From Variovorax sp. WDL1 (GTDB lineage Bacteria; Pseudomonadota; Gammaproteobacteria; Burkholderiales; Burkholderiaceae_C), in the NCBI RefSeq assembly GCF_001541225.1, contig NZ_LMTS01000336.1, positions 1 to 64,000 of the forward strand: 64,000 bases of DNA, given 5' to 3'. The notes under the pieces were generated by a model that did no database searches, was not told the origin of the DNA, and worked only from the letters and a program-made list of their open reading frames with translations. Below are positions 25,504 to 34,545 of the stretch, piece after piece. The translations under genes and the position numbers were made by a program. How positions within the stretch are numbered: the stretch's first letter is position 1; each line of letters starts with the position of its first letter.

Positions 25504-26544
25504 TCAGAGGGTAAGTGAGCGGATGGGCAGTGGCATCGCCGAGCCGCGGCGAGCGGCGCTACGACCCGATGCGCGGCCGCGCTTGCTGCGCGGTGCACCC
25601 GGAATGGGAGCCGGACCACGCGTCTCGAAGTCTCCACCACGAACACGGTGCACGACGGTCGATACACGTTCGAGCGCCTCCAGGGGGTTTGGCATTGACA
25701 TGATCTTGCGCAGGAGCAGATCGATCACCAGCCGCGCGCCGCTTCCTTCGGATTTCTCCATCCAGCGGTAGGCGGTCGAAGAAGAGCGATCGAGCGCGGA
25801 TGTGAAGCGCTTCGAGTACTGCATCTCGACGTGGTGACGATCCTCGGCGTCCCCCGCTATGGAGACCTGGTCAATCAGTGGGCCGTACAACAACCTGAAC
25901 ACCTCGTCGGCCTCGTACTTGCGCCAGGGCGCTGGTGAAGGACTTTCGTCGTAAAGCCGACAGAGCATCTCAACGTCGAAAGGGATGACCTTGCTCGATC
26001 GCAGCAGCTTGGCGAAGGCGAAGCGATTCTGCAGGCCAAGCGCCGAGGCGAACTCGGAAGCATTGAGATCGAAACGCTTGCACAGCGTGTCCACGTCACG
26101 TCCCGTGAGGGGGCGCTCCGACCAGGGCTTGAGAAGTTCGGAGTGGTCGATCTCCATGTCCTTCTTGATCGTGGGCACCCCAGGGCGCCCGAGTTTGCGC
26201 GCGAGCTTCTTCGCTGCTTTCGCTTCCTTGCGCGCCAGGCGCTCGGCGAGCTTGGCGGCTTCGCGCTGCTTTTGCCGCTCCTCACGCGCGGCCAGGCGCT
26301 CCTTCTTCGCCAGCTCTATCTGGAGGAGGCGCTTGGCGCTGCGCTCGGCCCGCTCGATCTCCTTCTTCTCGCGTCGCTCCTGGCGCGCCAGCAGCTGCTT
26401 CTGCGAGGGAACGCGAGGCTTGCTCACGCGCTTCTTGGCCGCAGCCGTCGCGACAGGCTTTCTCGCCGCGGGAGATTTGGCCACGGCCTTGGCCGAGATC
26501 TTTCTAGCCGCGGGGGCGGCTTTCGTGTTCGTGCTCATTGTCAT
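25504..26544 (-). CDS. Lys/Arg-rich coiled-coil protein, 346 aa, in transfer operon
   Basis: The first 120 residues are Ala/Lys/Arg-rich, with a long basic coiled coil (residues about 50-120: ARQERREKKEIERAERSAKR and similar). A globular part follows with a helix-turn-helix-like segment (DLNASEFASALGLQNRFAFAKLL) and a Trp/Tyr-rich region. The basic lead suggests nucleic-acid binding. The start (ATG 26544, or 26538) lies inside the 3' end of the upstream gene, a 41-base overlap. It could be a DNA-processing or relaxosome accessory; that is inference. No known relaxase motifs are present. Confidence 0.6.
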   Translation of the reverse strand: MTMSTNTKAAPAARKISAKAVAKSPAARKPVATAAAKKRVSKPRVPSQKQLLARQERREKKEIERAERSAKRLLQIELAKKERLAAREERQKQREAAKLAERLARKEAKAAKKLARKLGRPGVPTIKKDMEIDHSELLKPWSERPLTGRDVDTLCKRFDLNASEFASALGLQNRFAFAKLLRSSKVIPFDVEMLCRLYDESPSPAPWRKYEADEVFRLLYGPLIDQVSIAGDAEDRHHVEMQYSKRFTSALDRSSSTAYRWMEKSEGSGARLVIDLLLRKIMSMPNPLEALERVSTVVHRVRGGDFETRGPAPIPGAPRSKRGRASGRSAARRGSAMPLPIRSLTL

Positions 26545-27712
26545 TCGATACGTTTGAAATCAGTGCTGCCTTCAGGCTGGCCACCCGTTCCGGGCTCGGT
26601 TCTGCGGGCTCAATGTCCAGTTCCGGATCGACATCGAGCGCGAGCTCTTGGCGCTCCGCTGGAGTCAGGGCCGGAGGCTCTCGATCGGCCGGCAGAGAGA
26701 TCCTGCCCCTCCAGTCCGGCAGGGCCTCCTCGACCTTCGTGCGAGTCGCGATGTCTGTGACGTCCAGGCGCGCACGCAGCAGCGAAGTTTCGATAGCCTC
26801 TTGGAGCGCTGCGGCTCTCTGCTCGCAATTCACCCGTTTAGCGTGCAGTCGCCGGATCTCGGCACCCTGCAGGCCCCCAAGCTCGTTGCTCGCCAGCACC
26901 TCCGCCAACAACTGGACGGCCGGCGTGTTGCCCAAGGCGGCCAGCGCCACCAGCTGCGTGTTGATCTGTTCGTCCAGCGCGAGCGCTTGTGCTTGGGCTT
27001 GCGCCATGTCGGATACGCACTGTCCAAGTAGGCTGATGGCAGCAGCAAGAGGCATCTTGCTCATATCGACGCCATCCAGGTCCGGGTACATCTCGTGCAT
27101 TCGCTCCATGGCACCCACGACCGTCTCTTCACCGAGCGGAAGATCGCCCCCGAGCTTGTTCCCTGCGAATCCCGCGGGGAACGCGAACTTCACCGGCCTT
27201 TTCAGACCAGGGACAGGTAAATCGACACCCCCGTCCCGCCCGACATAATCGTCGGGGACGGCACTACTTTCCTCCGGAGGAGCCCCACTGCTCGCCGTCG
27301 ACTCTTGGGTCCCCTTGGCCTCGCCCTGTGCCTTGCCATCGAGCGCGTTGTCAGCCGGACCATCGGTCAGCCGATTGATATCTTCGGAACTGCCGGGGCC
27401 GGCTTGCTGCGTCGACTCACCGTCGACCGGAGCACCAGTTCCGCTTTTCGGACCTGCGCGAAACGGCCGGGTGATCCAGCGGAAGAAATTGAGCAGCATC
27501 TGCACCAGGCCCCAAACGGCGGCCTTGGATCCCGTCCACAGCCGCTCGGCGGTTTCCCGGATGAGACGCGCGGCGTCTTCCAACTTAAGCGAATTTTCTT
27601 TGGGCGCTGCGCCATGGACCAAGCCAGACGCCTCCATGCGCTCGTCACTGCCCGCCGCCGCGGCGATCGGAGTGGTTACAAAGGAAGTTGAGTCGTTTGT
27701 GAGGACGGTCAT
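26504..27712 (-). CDS. Hypothetical protein, 402 aa, in transfer operon
   Basis: This is an acidic protein with one hydrophobic amphipathic stretch (AAVWGLVQMLLNFFRWITRPF, residues about 65-85), which may bind or insert in the membrane. A disordered Gly/Ser/Glu-rich linker follows (to about residue 165). The helical C-terminal domain has a QAQAQALALDEQ coiled coil. It starts its own transcription unit: an extended -10 promoter element lies about 90 bases upstream. Function unknown; its genes downstream run through to traY, which supports a transfer role. Confidence 0.6.
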   Translation of the reverse strand: MTVLTNDSTSFVTTPIAAAAGSDERMEASGLVHGAAPKENSLKLEDAARLIRETAERLWTGSKAAVWGLVQMLLNFFRWITRPFRAGPKSGTGAPVDGESTQQAGPGSSEDINRLTDGPADNALDGKAQGEAKGTQESTASSGAPPEESSAVPDDYVGRDGGVDLPVPGLKRPVKFAFPAGFAGNKLGGDLPLGEETVVGAMERMHEMYPDLDGVDMSKMPLAAAISLLGQCVSDMAQAQAQALALDEQINTQLVALAALGNTPAVQLLAEVLASNELGGLQGAEIRRLHAKRVNCEQRAAALQEAIETSLLRARLDVTDIATRTKVEEALPDWRGRISLPADREPPALTPAERQELALDVDPELDIEPAEPSPERVASLKAALISNVSNDNEHEHESRPRG

Positions 27713-27801
27713 GGCGTAGTGCAGTTTCTCGGGTCAAAAGCATCGATCGGTCGTCCGATCCGTTCGATTCAATTTTCCACGGAATAGCTGCTGCACAAAC
27801 G

Positions 27802-27810
27802 TTTATATCA
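27802..27810 (-). promoter_or_regulatory. Candidate extended -10 promoter
   Basis: On the minus strand the sequence reads TGATATAAA: an extended -10 (TGn) followed by TATAAA (-10 at 27802-27807). It is about 90 bases upstream of the ATG at 27712 and just past the trbC stop codon. No good -35 is seen, which is usual for extended -10 promoters. It would start a separate transcript for the 402-, 346-, 227- and 164-residue genes. Confidence 0.4.
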
Positions 27811-27885
27811 GTCCGGCAGACCGTAACCAGTAGGTGTCCGCCCCTTTTTTTCAGGAAACCACATGCTAAGCGCAAAAAACTCGGC

Positions 27886-30800
27886 CTACATGCCACCACC
27901 AAGACTCGCCAGGAACTCGTCGACGCTCTGTTCCTTGCCGTCCGGCAGATCGTCGTCTTCCACCGGCGTCACCTGAGCAGCCACGATCCGCTCCGTGATC
28001 TGCGCGGCTGCCAGCGGGTCTGGCCCGCCCAACGCCGCCTCCACTGAAACCACCAACTCACGGGTCCGATCATCGAATCCGATCGCGTCCGGGCCCACCT
28101 TCTTGAGCGTTGTCTCAGCACCAGCGAGCGCGTTCGTCACCCACCCCGGGTTCTGTCCGAGCGTCGCGGACGCTGTCACCTTTGGTACTACTGATGTCGC
28201 CGCCGCATTATCTGTGGGAACCGCGTCTTTTCCGGCCGCGCCCCGATTATTATGTTCGTATACCACGTCTCCTGTGGAGAGGAGCGCGGCGATAGTCGCT
28301 TTCACAGCCGACGACAGGATGTCCGGCGCAAAGATGTCCGATGCAGCCACGAGTGGCTCGCCCGCGATGCCCTGAACTGCATCCGTAGCCGCCGGAGCAC
28401 CGCCCTGCCCGTCCAGGTCGGCAAAGAGGGCCGCAGGGTCGCTGGGAGCCGTCGTCGGCGCGACCAGGGGCCGGGCCGGCTCGGCAGTGCCGGCGCCTAG
28501 CGCCCCGTCGATGAAAGCGTCTACGTCAATGGCACCAGGCCGCGCGGCTGCCGGCGCCGCAACAGGTGCAGGTCTTGGCGCGGCAGGTTTCACAGGCGCG
28601 ACCGGCAACGCCGGCGGCGCGCGGCGCGTGGGCGAGGTGACCTCCTCCACGGGCCTGCGCTCAAAGATCGCATCGTCGAGGTAGGCGAACGGATCGTCGC
28701 TCACCTCCGGCGCGAGCGGCGACGCAGTCGCTTCAACGCCGTCCTGCCTTTGAGCTTCCGCGGCCGGTGCGCCGGCCGGCCTGGTGAACGATGCAAACTC
28801 GCCCGATGACGGCAGGCCCACGCTCTCTTCCGGATCCCCGGCGCCAGCCGCCGCTCCAGCACCTGGCTGGGCCGTGTTGCCAACGGCGGCGTCCGTGAGC
28901 GGACGGTCCCCGCCGCCGAGCGAACCAGCTGCGCCGGTCGCGGCAACCTTGATCAGGCCCAGATCCTCCGCAGCTCGGCGAGCCGCCACGTAGAGGGCTG
29001 CGCCTCGCTCGGCGCCGGTGATGCTGGCGGGGAGGCCCTGCGCGACCATCGAGACCCGCCCGATCAGCATGTCGTCCTCGACCTGCAGGTTGGGGCTTGT
29101 CTTGTAGGTGAGCATGTCGATGAGCTTCAGGCCCTTGGAGACCTTGTCCTCGAGCGCGTCCGCCTTGATCGCATTCGCCTCGACCTCCGCCATCGAGACG
29201 GGCCGCACCTGAAGGAACCGGTTCAGCCGGAACGTCTTCATCTTGTACTTGTCGAGGTAGTCGCCAACGTAGAAGCCAGCGATGCCGAAGGTCTTGCCGC
29301 GCGTGTTGATCAGGCCCTGGCCGGTCTTCATGCTCTGCATGTCGTCGATCGTGACGCGTTCGACGGTCTCCACCGACAGCGCCATGTCGCGACGGAATCC
29401 GCCGGCGTTGAGCGCGTACTGGTTGTAGACCGCAACACGCGCCTTGCCCACGTAGTCCGAGATCAGCTTCTGCGTCTTCTGCGCATCGTCGATCCGCATG
29501 AAGTACTTGGCGACAGCGTTGGCGAGCATCGCACCCGCTTCGGAGGCCCGGCTCCCCTCGGTCAGCTTTTCGATGTCCTGGGCCGCGGCGATCATGCTCA
29601 TGCCCAGGCTGCGAGCCTGGGCGAACATCACGGCGATGCCGTCCGAGAAATAGTAGCCCAGCTCGTCCAGGGCCACGAGGAAGGGATAGTTCGCCTCCGT
29701 CGCCTTCGAATCGAGCACCATCGAGCGATCGCCTTCAATGTCCGCGCCCAGGTTGCGGCCCATCATCACGCGCAGGCACGCGATCGCCAGTTTGCCCAGG
29801 TTCTCCGCTTCCGACGCGGACTTCTCGAGCGACGGGATCATCATGACCAGCACGCGGTTGTTCAGCGCCACGTCGACCATGTCGATCTCGGAATATTTCG
29901 CGCGGAAGATGTGGCCATAAGTCTTGTCCAGCAGGTTCAGCGCCGGCATGAGCTGGCCGATGCGGTAGCCGTGCTGGTCGTAGGTGGCCTGGTCCTGCTC
30001 GGTCTTCTGGGCAGGCTTGCCCGCGGCCGCCGCCGGCGCGCCGCGGCCGCCCAGGCCTCGATCGGTCGGCAGGCCCGTGCGGCTCGCCGAGTTCGGGTCG
30101 GGCGGCAGGTTGTACTTGGCGATCACGCGATCGACCATGAAACCGGGGCAGCCGCCCGACTCGCAGTAGCTCTTGATACCAACGAAACCGTAGGACCACT
30201 CGCCTTTTTCGATGTACTCGCGATAGCCTTCGGCATAGAGCTCCTCGACCTTCGGCAGGCCCATGTAGTCGATGTACGCGCCCACCGAGATCTCGAAGCC
30301 CTGCGTGTCGCGCTTGTAGCAAAGCGCCGCCACCAGGGAGCGCCAGAAGTTCAGGGCCTTCTCCTGCCAGCTCTTGCCGTCGCCTTCTGCTTTCGGCAGC
30401 AGGTTGGCGCCCATCTGGATCTGAGTGTCCGCGTCCGAGTCCGAGAACGTGTTGATCATGTTCGTGCGCCGGCGGCGCGACGCGCGGATCTTCTCGGGTG
30501 AACTGCCGCCGATCAGGAAGTTGAGCGCCAGGAAGTCGTCATCCGCACCGAGCATCCGGCACATGGCCATCAAGTCCAGCGGCATCTTGTTGTCCGCCTT
30601 GCCGTCGGCCAGGAAGAAGCCCGAGCCCCAGCACAGCGCGTTGTAGAACATGCCCTTGAGGGTTTCGGACTTCCCGGAACCAGTGGAGCCCAGGATCAAG
30701 AAGTGGGTGCGCAGGTCCGAGTCGGCCATCCACACTTCGCGGAAGTTCTCGTACGGATTGGTCGAGCGCACGTGTCCCACGTACATGATGCCGTCGCCTT

Positions 30801-31068
30801 CCTTGCCCTTCTCGTCCACGCCGTCCGGCGGGTAACGAAGCGGCAGGATCACGCGATAGCTCAGGTGCGTGAAGAACAGGAACAGGAAGGCCACCACCCA
30901 CACGGGAAAGAGCGGTTTGATCGCGAACATCGCCAACACCACCGCCACGACGTTGACGGCGAGGAACGAGGGCTTCGAGAGCTTCTCAGCGTACTTGTCG
31001 CCCCAGCCTCGCGTATCGGCGATGTTGCGTGAGAGCTTTACTTCCTGGTGCTGTTCGATGAGAGCCAT
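27886..31068 (-). CDS. trbC: TrbC/DotL-like type IV coupling ATPase
   Basis: The 1060-residue protein has two N-terminal membrane segments (about 36-50 and 54-68). Walker A is GSTGSGKS (127-134) and Walker B is FLVALDELGYYF; an AAQDIEKL segment follows, as in FtsK/VirD4-like ATPases. In type IVB systems DotL/TrbC feeds substrate to the channel and forms a complex with DotM and DotN, both encoded in this window. The last 390 residues are an Ala/Pro/Gly-rich tail with scattered short acidic-hydrophobic motifs (DPFAYLDDA, DVDAFIDGA, SVDEFLASL). DotL of Legionella uses its C-terminal extension to bind adaptors; this tail is of a different, low-complexity type. Confidence 0.93.
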   Translation of the reverse strand: MALIEQHQEVKLSRNIADTRGWGDKYAEKLSKPSFLAVNVVAVVLAMFAIKPLFPVWVVAFLFLFFTHLSYRVILPLRYPPDGVDEKGKEGDGIMYVGHVRSTNPYENFREVWMADSDLRTHFLILGSTGSGKSETLKGMFYNALCWGSGFFLADGKADNKMPLDLMAMCRMLGADDDFLALNFLIGGSSPEKIRASRRRRTNMINTFSDSDADTQIQMGANLLPKAEGDGKSWQEKALNFWRSLVAALCYKRDTQGFEISVGAYIDYMGLPKVEELYAEGYREYIEKGEWSYGFVGIKSYCESGGCPGFMVDRVIAKYNLPPDPNSASRTGLPTDRGLGGRGAPAAAAGKPAQKTEQDQATYDQHGYRIGQLMPALNLLDKTYGHIFRAKYSEIDMVDVALNNRVLVMMIPSLEKSASEAENLGKLAIACLRVMMGRNLGADIEGDRSMVLDSKATEANYPFLVALDELGYYFSDGIAVMFAQARSLGMSMIAAAQDIEKLTEGSRASEAGAMLANAVAKYFMRIDDAQKTQKLISDYVGKARVAVYNQYALNAGGFRRDMALSVETVERVTIDDMQSMKTGQGLINTRGKTFGIAGFYVGDYLDKYKMKTFRLNRFLQVRPVSMAEVEANAIKADALEDKVSKGLKLIDMLTYKTSPNLQVEDDMLIGRVSMVAQGLPASITGAERGAALYVAARRAAEDLGLIKVAATGAAGSLGGGDRPLTDAAVGNTAQPGAGAAAGAGDPEESVGLPSSGEFASFTRPAGAPAAEAQRQDGVEATASPLAPEVSDDPFAYLDDAIFERRPVEEVTSPTRRAPPALPVAPVKPAAPRPAPVAAPAAARPGAIDVDAFIDGALGAGTAEPARPLVAPTTAPSDPAALFADLDGQGGAPAATDAVQGIAGEPLVAASDIFAPDILSSAVKATIAALLSTGDVVYEHNNRGAAGKDAVPTDNAAATSVVPKVTASATLGQNPGWVTNALAGAETTLKKVGPDAIGFDDRTRELVVSVEAALGGPDPLAAAQITERIVAAQVTPVEDDDLPDGKEQSVDEFLASLGGGM

Positions 31069-31128
31069 GATGATCCGGTGCAGCGCTGGCGCTGGACATT
31101 TGAAAGTGAAGGCCCTGCCGCCGGGCGA

Positions 31129-31896
31129 TCAGGACTTGACGCCGGCGCCAGCAGGATCTGCCGCCCCGGCTGCATGCGCGGCTGCATCGGCCGCCGCGAA
31201 CTCGAACCCCGCCACCTGGAGGCCGAGCACGGAACGGGGCGTCTCCTGCAGCATCTTGGTGATCTGCAGCGCGACACCCAGCGGGCCGACCATGCCCACG
31301 CGCACCATCGCAGCCGACTGCTCATCGCTGCCTTCGAGCACGTCGGAGGCAATCCTGCAAAGCACGTCGTTCGCAGCCTCCAGCTCCTTCACGTCCGAGC
31401 CTGGCCCTGGGCTCTGCCTGTAAAGCGGTCGCGCGATCCAGTCGCGCGTGCGATCCAGAAGCGCACTGGCCTGGAGGATGCCGGCCCGGTGCGCCTTCTC
31501 AACGTCCACGATGGCTGCCATCACTGCGCCCATCACCCCGCGCACGAACTGTTCGCGCATCACGTTGTTGGTCGCCGTCAACGTGGATACCGGGGACACT
31601 GCGTTGTCCGGTGCCGCGATCTCCACGAGAAGTGCCGAGATCGCCAGCGTCTCGCGCGATGCCAGCACCTCGAGCACGCGCTCCACACGCCGGGGATTCA
31701 CCTTGGGCAGCAGCGCGCCGCTCGACCAGGCCTTCGCGGCGGCGCGCAGCCCGTCATCAAAGGCGGTGACGCAATCCGCGACCGCTGGCGAGGGATCAGC
31801 GTGCACCTCTTGAGGGGCAGGGCCCGGCTCAGGAGGCTGGCGGTTCAGCAGGCCGCGCACGCTCGCGAACAGGCCACTGAGGGGAAAAGCTTTCAT
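31129..31896 (-). CDS. Hypothetical protein, 255 aa, between trbB and trbC
   Basis: This starts at 31896, five bases after the trbB stop codon, and is followed 60 bases later by trbC. The protein is mainly helical (PRRVERVLEVLASRETLAIS, REQFVRGVMGAVMAAIVDVE) with an Ala-rich C-terminus and no membrane segment. IncI plasmids have trbA-trbB-trbC without a gene at this place. It could be a cytoplasmic adaptor of the coupling complex, acting as IcmS/IcmW do for DotL. That is inference from position and helical content only. Confidence 0.62.
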   Translation of the reverse strand: MKAFPLSGLFASVRGLLNRQPPEPGPAPQEVHADPSPAVADCVTAFDDGLRAAAKAWSSGALLPKVNPRRVERVLEVLASRETLAISALLVEIAAPDNAVSPVSTLTATNNVMREQFVRGVMGAVMAAIVDVEKAHRAGILQASALLDRTRDWIARPLYRQSPGPGSDVKELEAANDVLCRIASDVLEGSDEQSAAMVRVGMVGPLGVALQITKMLQETPRSVLGLQVAGFEFAAADAAAHAAGAADPAGAGVKS

Positions 31897-31901
31897 GCGG
31901 A

Positions 31902-32996
31902 TCAGCGCGCAGCGCCGTCCTTCAGGCCACCGTTCTCAGCGAGCCACTTGTTGATGTCGTCGAGCGACCCAGAGCCAGCGATCACCTTGCCGGTCGCCGA
32001 CACCAGGGTCGGGGTACCGGTGAAGTTCAGCGCGACGAAGGCGCCGTTTGCCTTCATGGCCTTGTCCGCCGCGCCGGCGCAGGTGCCGTCGCTCACCGCG
32101 TCGCCCGTGGGCGCATAGCCACCGACTGCCGCAGACCAGGCCGAAACCGTGTCCTTCGCGCACAGCACGTTCTTGACCAGCTCCTCCGAACCAACCTTGA
32201 AGGAAACCGGCACGATGACGGGCACGAACCGCGGGTCAATCTGCGACAGCTTCGGCTCCAGGTCCTTGCAGGAAGGGCAGTTCGGGTCGCTGAAGATCAC
32301 GAAAGGCTGGCCGGACGGACGCATCTGTATGCCCATCTCGCGCGTCGCGTTGGCCACGACCTGCATCTCGGTCGCCGAAAGGCTGTCGGAGAGCGTGCGG
32401 TCGCGCAGCTCCGGAGGGACTTCATGGTTCTCTGCGACAGGATCGCCCTTTGGCGCAGTCACACCGTAGTGCGAGCCCGGCGGCAGGCTGCCGAGACCGC
32501 GAGCCCGCCACTGAGAGAACATGGTCACCAGCAGCACAAGTCCCATGAACATCAGGAACCAGCGCACGAACCGCAGTGTCGTTTGCCCGAGAGCGCGAGG
32601 CGTGTTGACCTGCGCGGCCAGGCGCTTGCCCGCGGCGCTGAGGATGCTCGTCCCTGCCGCACCGGCGCCCCTGGCCGCACCGGCCGCGCCAGCGTTCGGA
32701 CGGGCGAACTGCTCGACGATCTGGCGGTAGGCCGGCAGGTCCTGAAGCCTACCCGGCAACTGGTGGACCAGCGAAGACCAGAGGGTCGACTCGTTGAAGC
32801 GCAGCTCGAGCTCGGACTTCTGGCCATTCCACCAGATCTTCCAAACTTCGCCCGGACGAACTGCCGTCCAGATCGGCACGTTCTCGGTACGCGCCGGATC
32901 TGCGTCGCCCGTATAGACGAAGTTGAAGGGGGTGCCGACTAGCGACAGTGTCGGTACCGGCTTTGCCACGCTTGGCTGGGGGTTGTGATCGTTCAT
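31902..32996 (-). CDS. trbB: TrbB-like membrane-anchored DsbC/thioredoxin-fold protein
   Basis: The 364-residue protein has a cytoplasmic N-terminal part (about 140 aa), one membrane segment (WFLMFMGLVLLVTMF, 146-160) and a periplasmic DsbC/DsbG-like domain. The active site is CPSC (240-243) within FVIFSDPNCPSCKDLEP, and a cis-Pro segment (FTGTPTLV) follows. It would shuffle disulfides in periplasmic transfer proteins such as TraY and the Cys-rich pilins. In IncI plasmids TrbB, also DsbC-like, lies between trbA and trbC as here. The large cytoplasmic lead is unusual for DsbC proteins. Two additional Cys residues follow (LCAKD, GTCAGA). Confidence 0.88.
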   Translation of the reverse strand: MNDHNPQPSVAKPVPTLSLVGTPFNFVYTGDADPARTENVPIWTAVRPGEVWKIWWNGQKSELELRFNESTLWSSLVHQLPGRLQDLPAYRQIVEQFARPNAGAAGAARGAGAAGTSILSAAGKRLAAQVNTPRALGQTTLRFVRWFLMFMGLVLLVTMFSQWRARGLGSLPPGSHYGVTAPKGDPVAENHEVPPELRDRTLSDSLSATEMQVVANATREMGIQMRPSGQPFVIFSDPNCPSCKDLEPKLSQIDPRFVPVIVPVSFKVGSEELVKNVLCAKDTVSAWSAAVGGYAPTGDAVSDGTCAGAADKAMKANGAFVALNFTGTPTLVSATGKVIAGSGSLDDINKWLAENGGLKDGAAR

Positions 32997-33015
32997 TCTT
33001 TGCTTGTGTTCGGAT

Positions 33016-34545
33016 TCAGAAATCGAGGCCACCAGAAGCTGCGCCAGCACCGCCAGCTGCGCCTGTTCGGCCGGCAGCCGCGGCCAGCGCCGCGAAGTCG
33101 GCCATCGACTCGCCCGTACCCATCAGGGACTCGGCGCCGTCGCGAGACTTGGCGTTGAAGCGGCGGGCAGACTCCTCGCGCTCGCGACGGGCCTCGTCGT
33201 CAAACCGGCTATCGGCGTTCGCAGACGTCAGCGCTTCTGCCGGCGGCAACGGGGGCGCTTGCAACTTCACGTTGTTCGCACGGCGCCACACCTGGCCCTC
33301 GGCCCACCACTTGTCCTCGTCGTCGTCGGTGCCGTTGACGTGATGATTCCAGGCCTCGACCATCGCCTCTTCGGCCGGCTGCACGACGATCTGCGGGTAG
33401 CCCTGGGGACTGATCGGCACGAGCCCGGCCTTGGCGGCTTTGCGTTCGAAGTCGAACTGGCACCACACCGCTGCCGATTCCGTGTGAGGCACCTTGCGCA
33501 GCACCGTGTTCAGCACGTAGAACAGGATGCGGTCCTGCGGCTTGAGCCAGATCCACTGCCGGTGCGTGACCTTCCCCTGGCGCTTGGCCATGAAGAACAG
33601 CGCATACAGGTAGGTGTACTCCCAATGGTGCACAGCGAAGAGATTCGCCGCCTTCTCGTGGGTGCGGTACTTGTCGAAGATCCACTGCGCAACGGTCAGA
33701 TTGGGCAAACCCTCCGGGTGGGCCGTGCACGAGTAGTTGAGTTCGTTCATCGCGCGCTCGTAGTCCTCCTTGCCCTCCTTGCCGCCGAAGGCGTGCGCCA
33801 CCAGCAGCGCGTACATGACCTTGCCCGTCGCGCTCATGCGATCGGGGTAGACCACCTTGATGCCACGGTCGTGCATGACCGAGACCAGCTGGACGCCCAG
33901 CATGTGGCTCTTGAGGCGGTTGGTGCCCTTCATGAGCCTCGGCTCGCCCTGGAAGTACAGGCGGATCTGGTCGAGGTTGACCTTGTTGTCCGTGAGCATG
34001 GGCTTGCCGTTGATCTTGTGCTTCATGAGCACCTCCTCTGGCCAGATCTGGCGGCGCCATTTCGGCAATTGGTCAAGGATCAGCTGCGAGCCCAGGTGCA
34101 TGACCGGCACGACGCCAGAGAAGCGCCGGGACAGGATCTGCGTGAGTGACTCGGGCGTCGGCTTGCGCGCCAGCTTGTTCGCCTTGCGCGTAAAGGTCCA
34201 AGCGACCAGGCCGCCCATGACAATCGCCATCAGAGTCACCAGCGGCAGCAGCGCCATGTCGACGAAACGCAGGAAGTCGAAGATCGAAACGTCCTTCGGC
34301 CGGGCGCGGAACGCGTCGTGCAGGTAGCTGATGCGTCCCCACGTCAAACCGCCGCCCGGTACCAGGCTATAGAGCCGCGCGACCGCCTTGAAGAAAGGCG
34401 TCGAGTAGTAGACGATCCGGTTGGAGCCGGTGAACCAGAGCGCAGCGCCGAGGATCACGACGACCAGCCCCATGCCCAGCACCATCTGGATGGCTTGGCT
34501 CTCCGCGCTGGCCGCGTTCGACGTAGCGCTGTTCCCCTTCGCCAT
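33016..34545 (-). CDS. trbA: TrbA/DotM (IcmP)-like coupling-complex protein
   Basis: The 509-residue protein starts at 34545 after AGGAG and overlaps the lytic transglycosylase stop codon (TGATG). It has an N-terminal membrane segment (MVLGMGLVVVILGAALWF), a second (ALLPLVTLMAIVMGGLVAWTF), then a cytoplasmic domain typical of DotM/TrbA (HMLGVQLVSVMHDRG, LLVAHAFGG, HHWEYTYLYALFFMAKRQG). The C-terminus is an Ala/Gly-rich tail. In type IVB systems DotM binds DotL and DotN to form the coupling complex. The next two genes, trbB and trbC, keep the IncI order. Confidence 0.9.
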   Translation of the reverse strand: MAKGNSATSNAASAESQAIQMVLGMGLVVVILGAALWFTGSNRIVYYSTPFFKAVARLYSLVPGGGLTWGRISYLHDAFRARPKDVSIFDFLRFVDMALLPLVTLMAIVMGGLVAWTFTRKANKLARKPTPESLTQILSRRFSGVVPVMHLGSQLILDQLPKWRRQIWPEEVLMKHKINGKPMLTDNKVNLDQIRLYFQGEPRLMKGTNRLKSHMLGVQLVSVMHDRGIKVVYPDRMSATGKVMYALLVAHAFGGKEGKEDYERAMNELNYSCTAHPEGLPNLTVAQWIFDKYRTHEKAANLFAVHHWEYTYLYALFFMAKRQGKVTHRQWIWLKPQDRILFYVLNTVLRKVPHTESAAVWCQFDFERKAAKAGLVPISPQGYPQIVVQPAEEAMVEAWNHHVNGTDDDEDKWWAEGQVWRRANNVKLQAPPLPPAEALTSANADSRFDDEARREREESARRFNAKSRDGAESLMGTGESMADFAALAAAAGRTGAAGGAGAASGGLDF

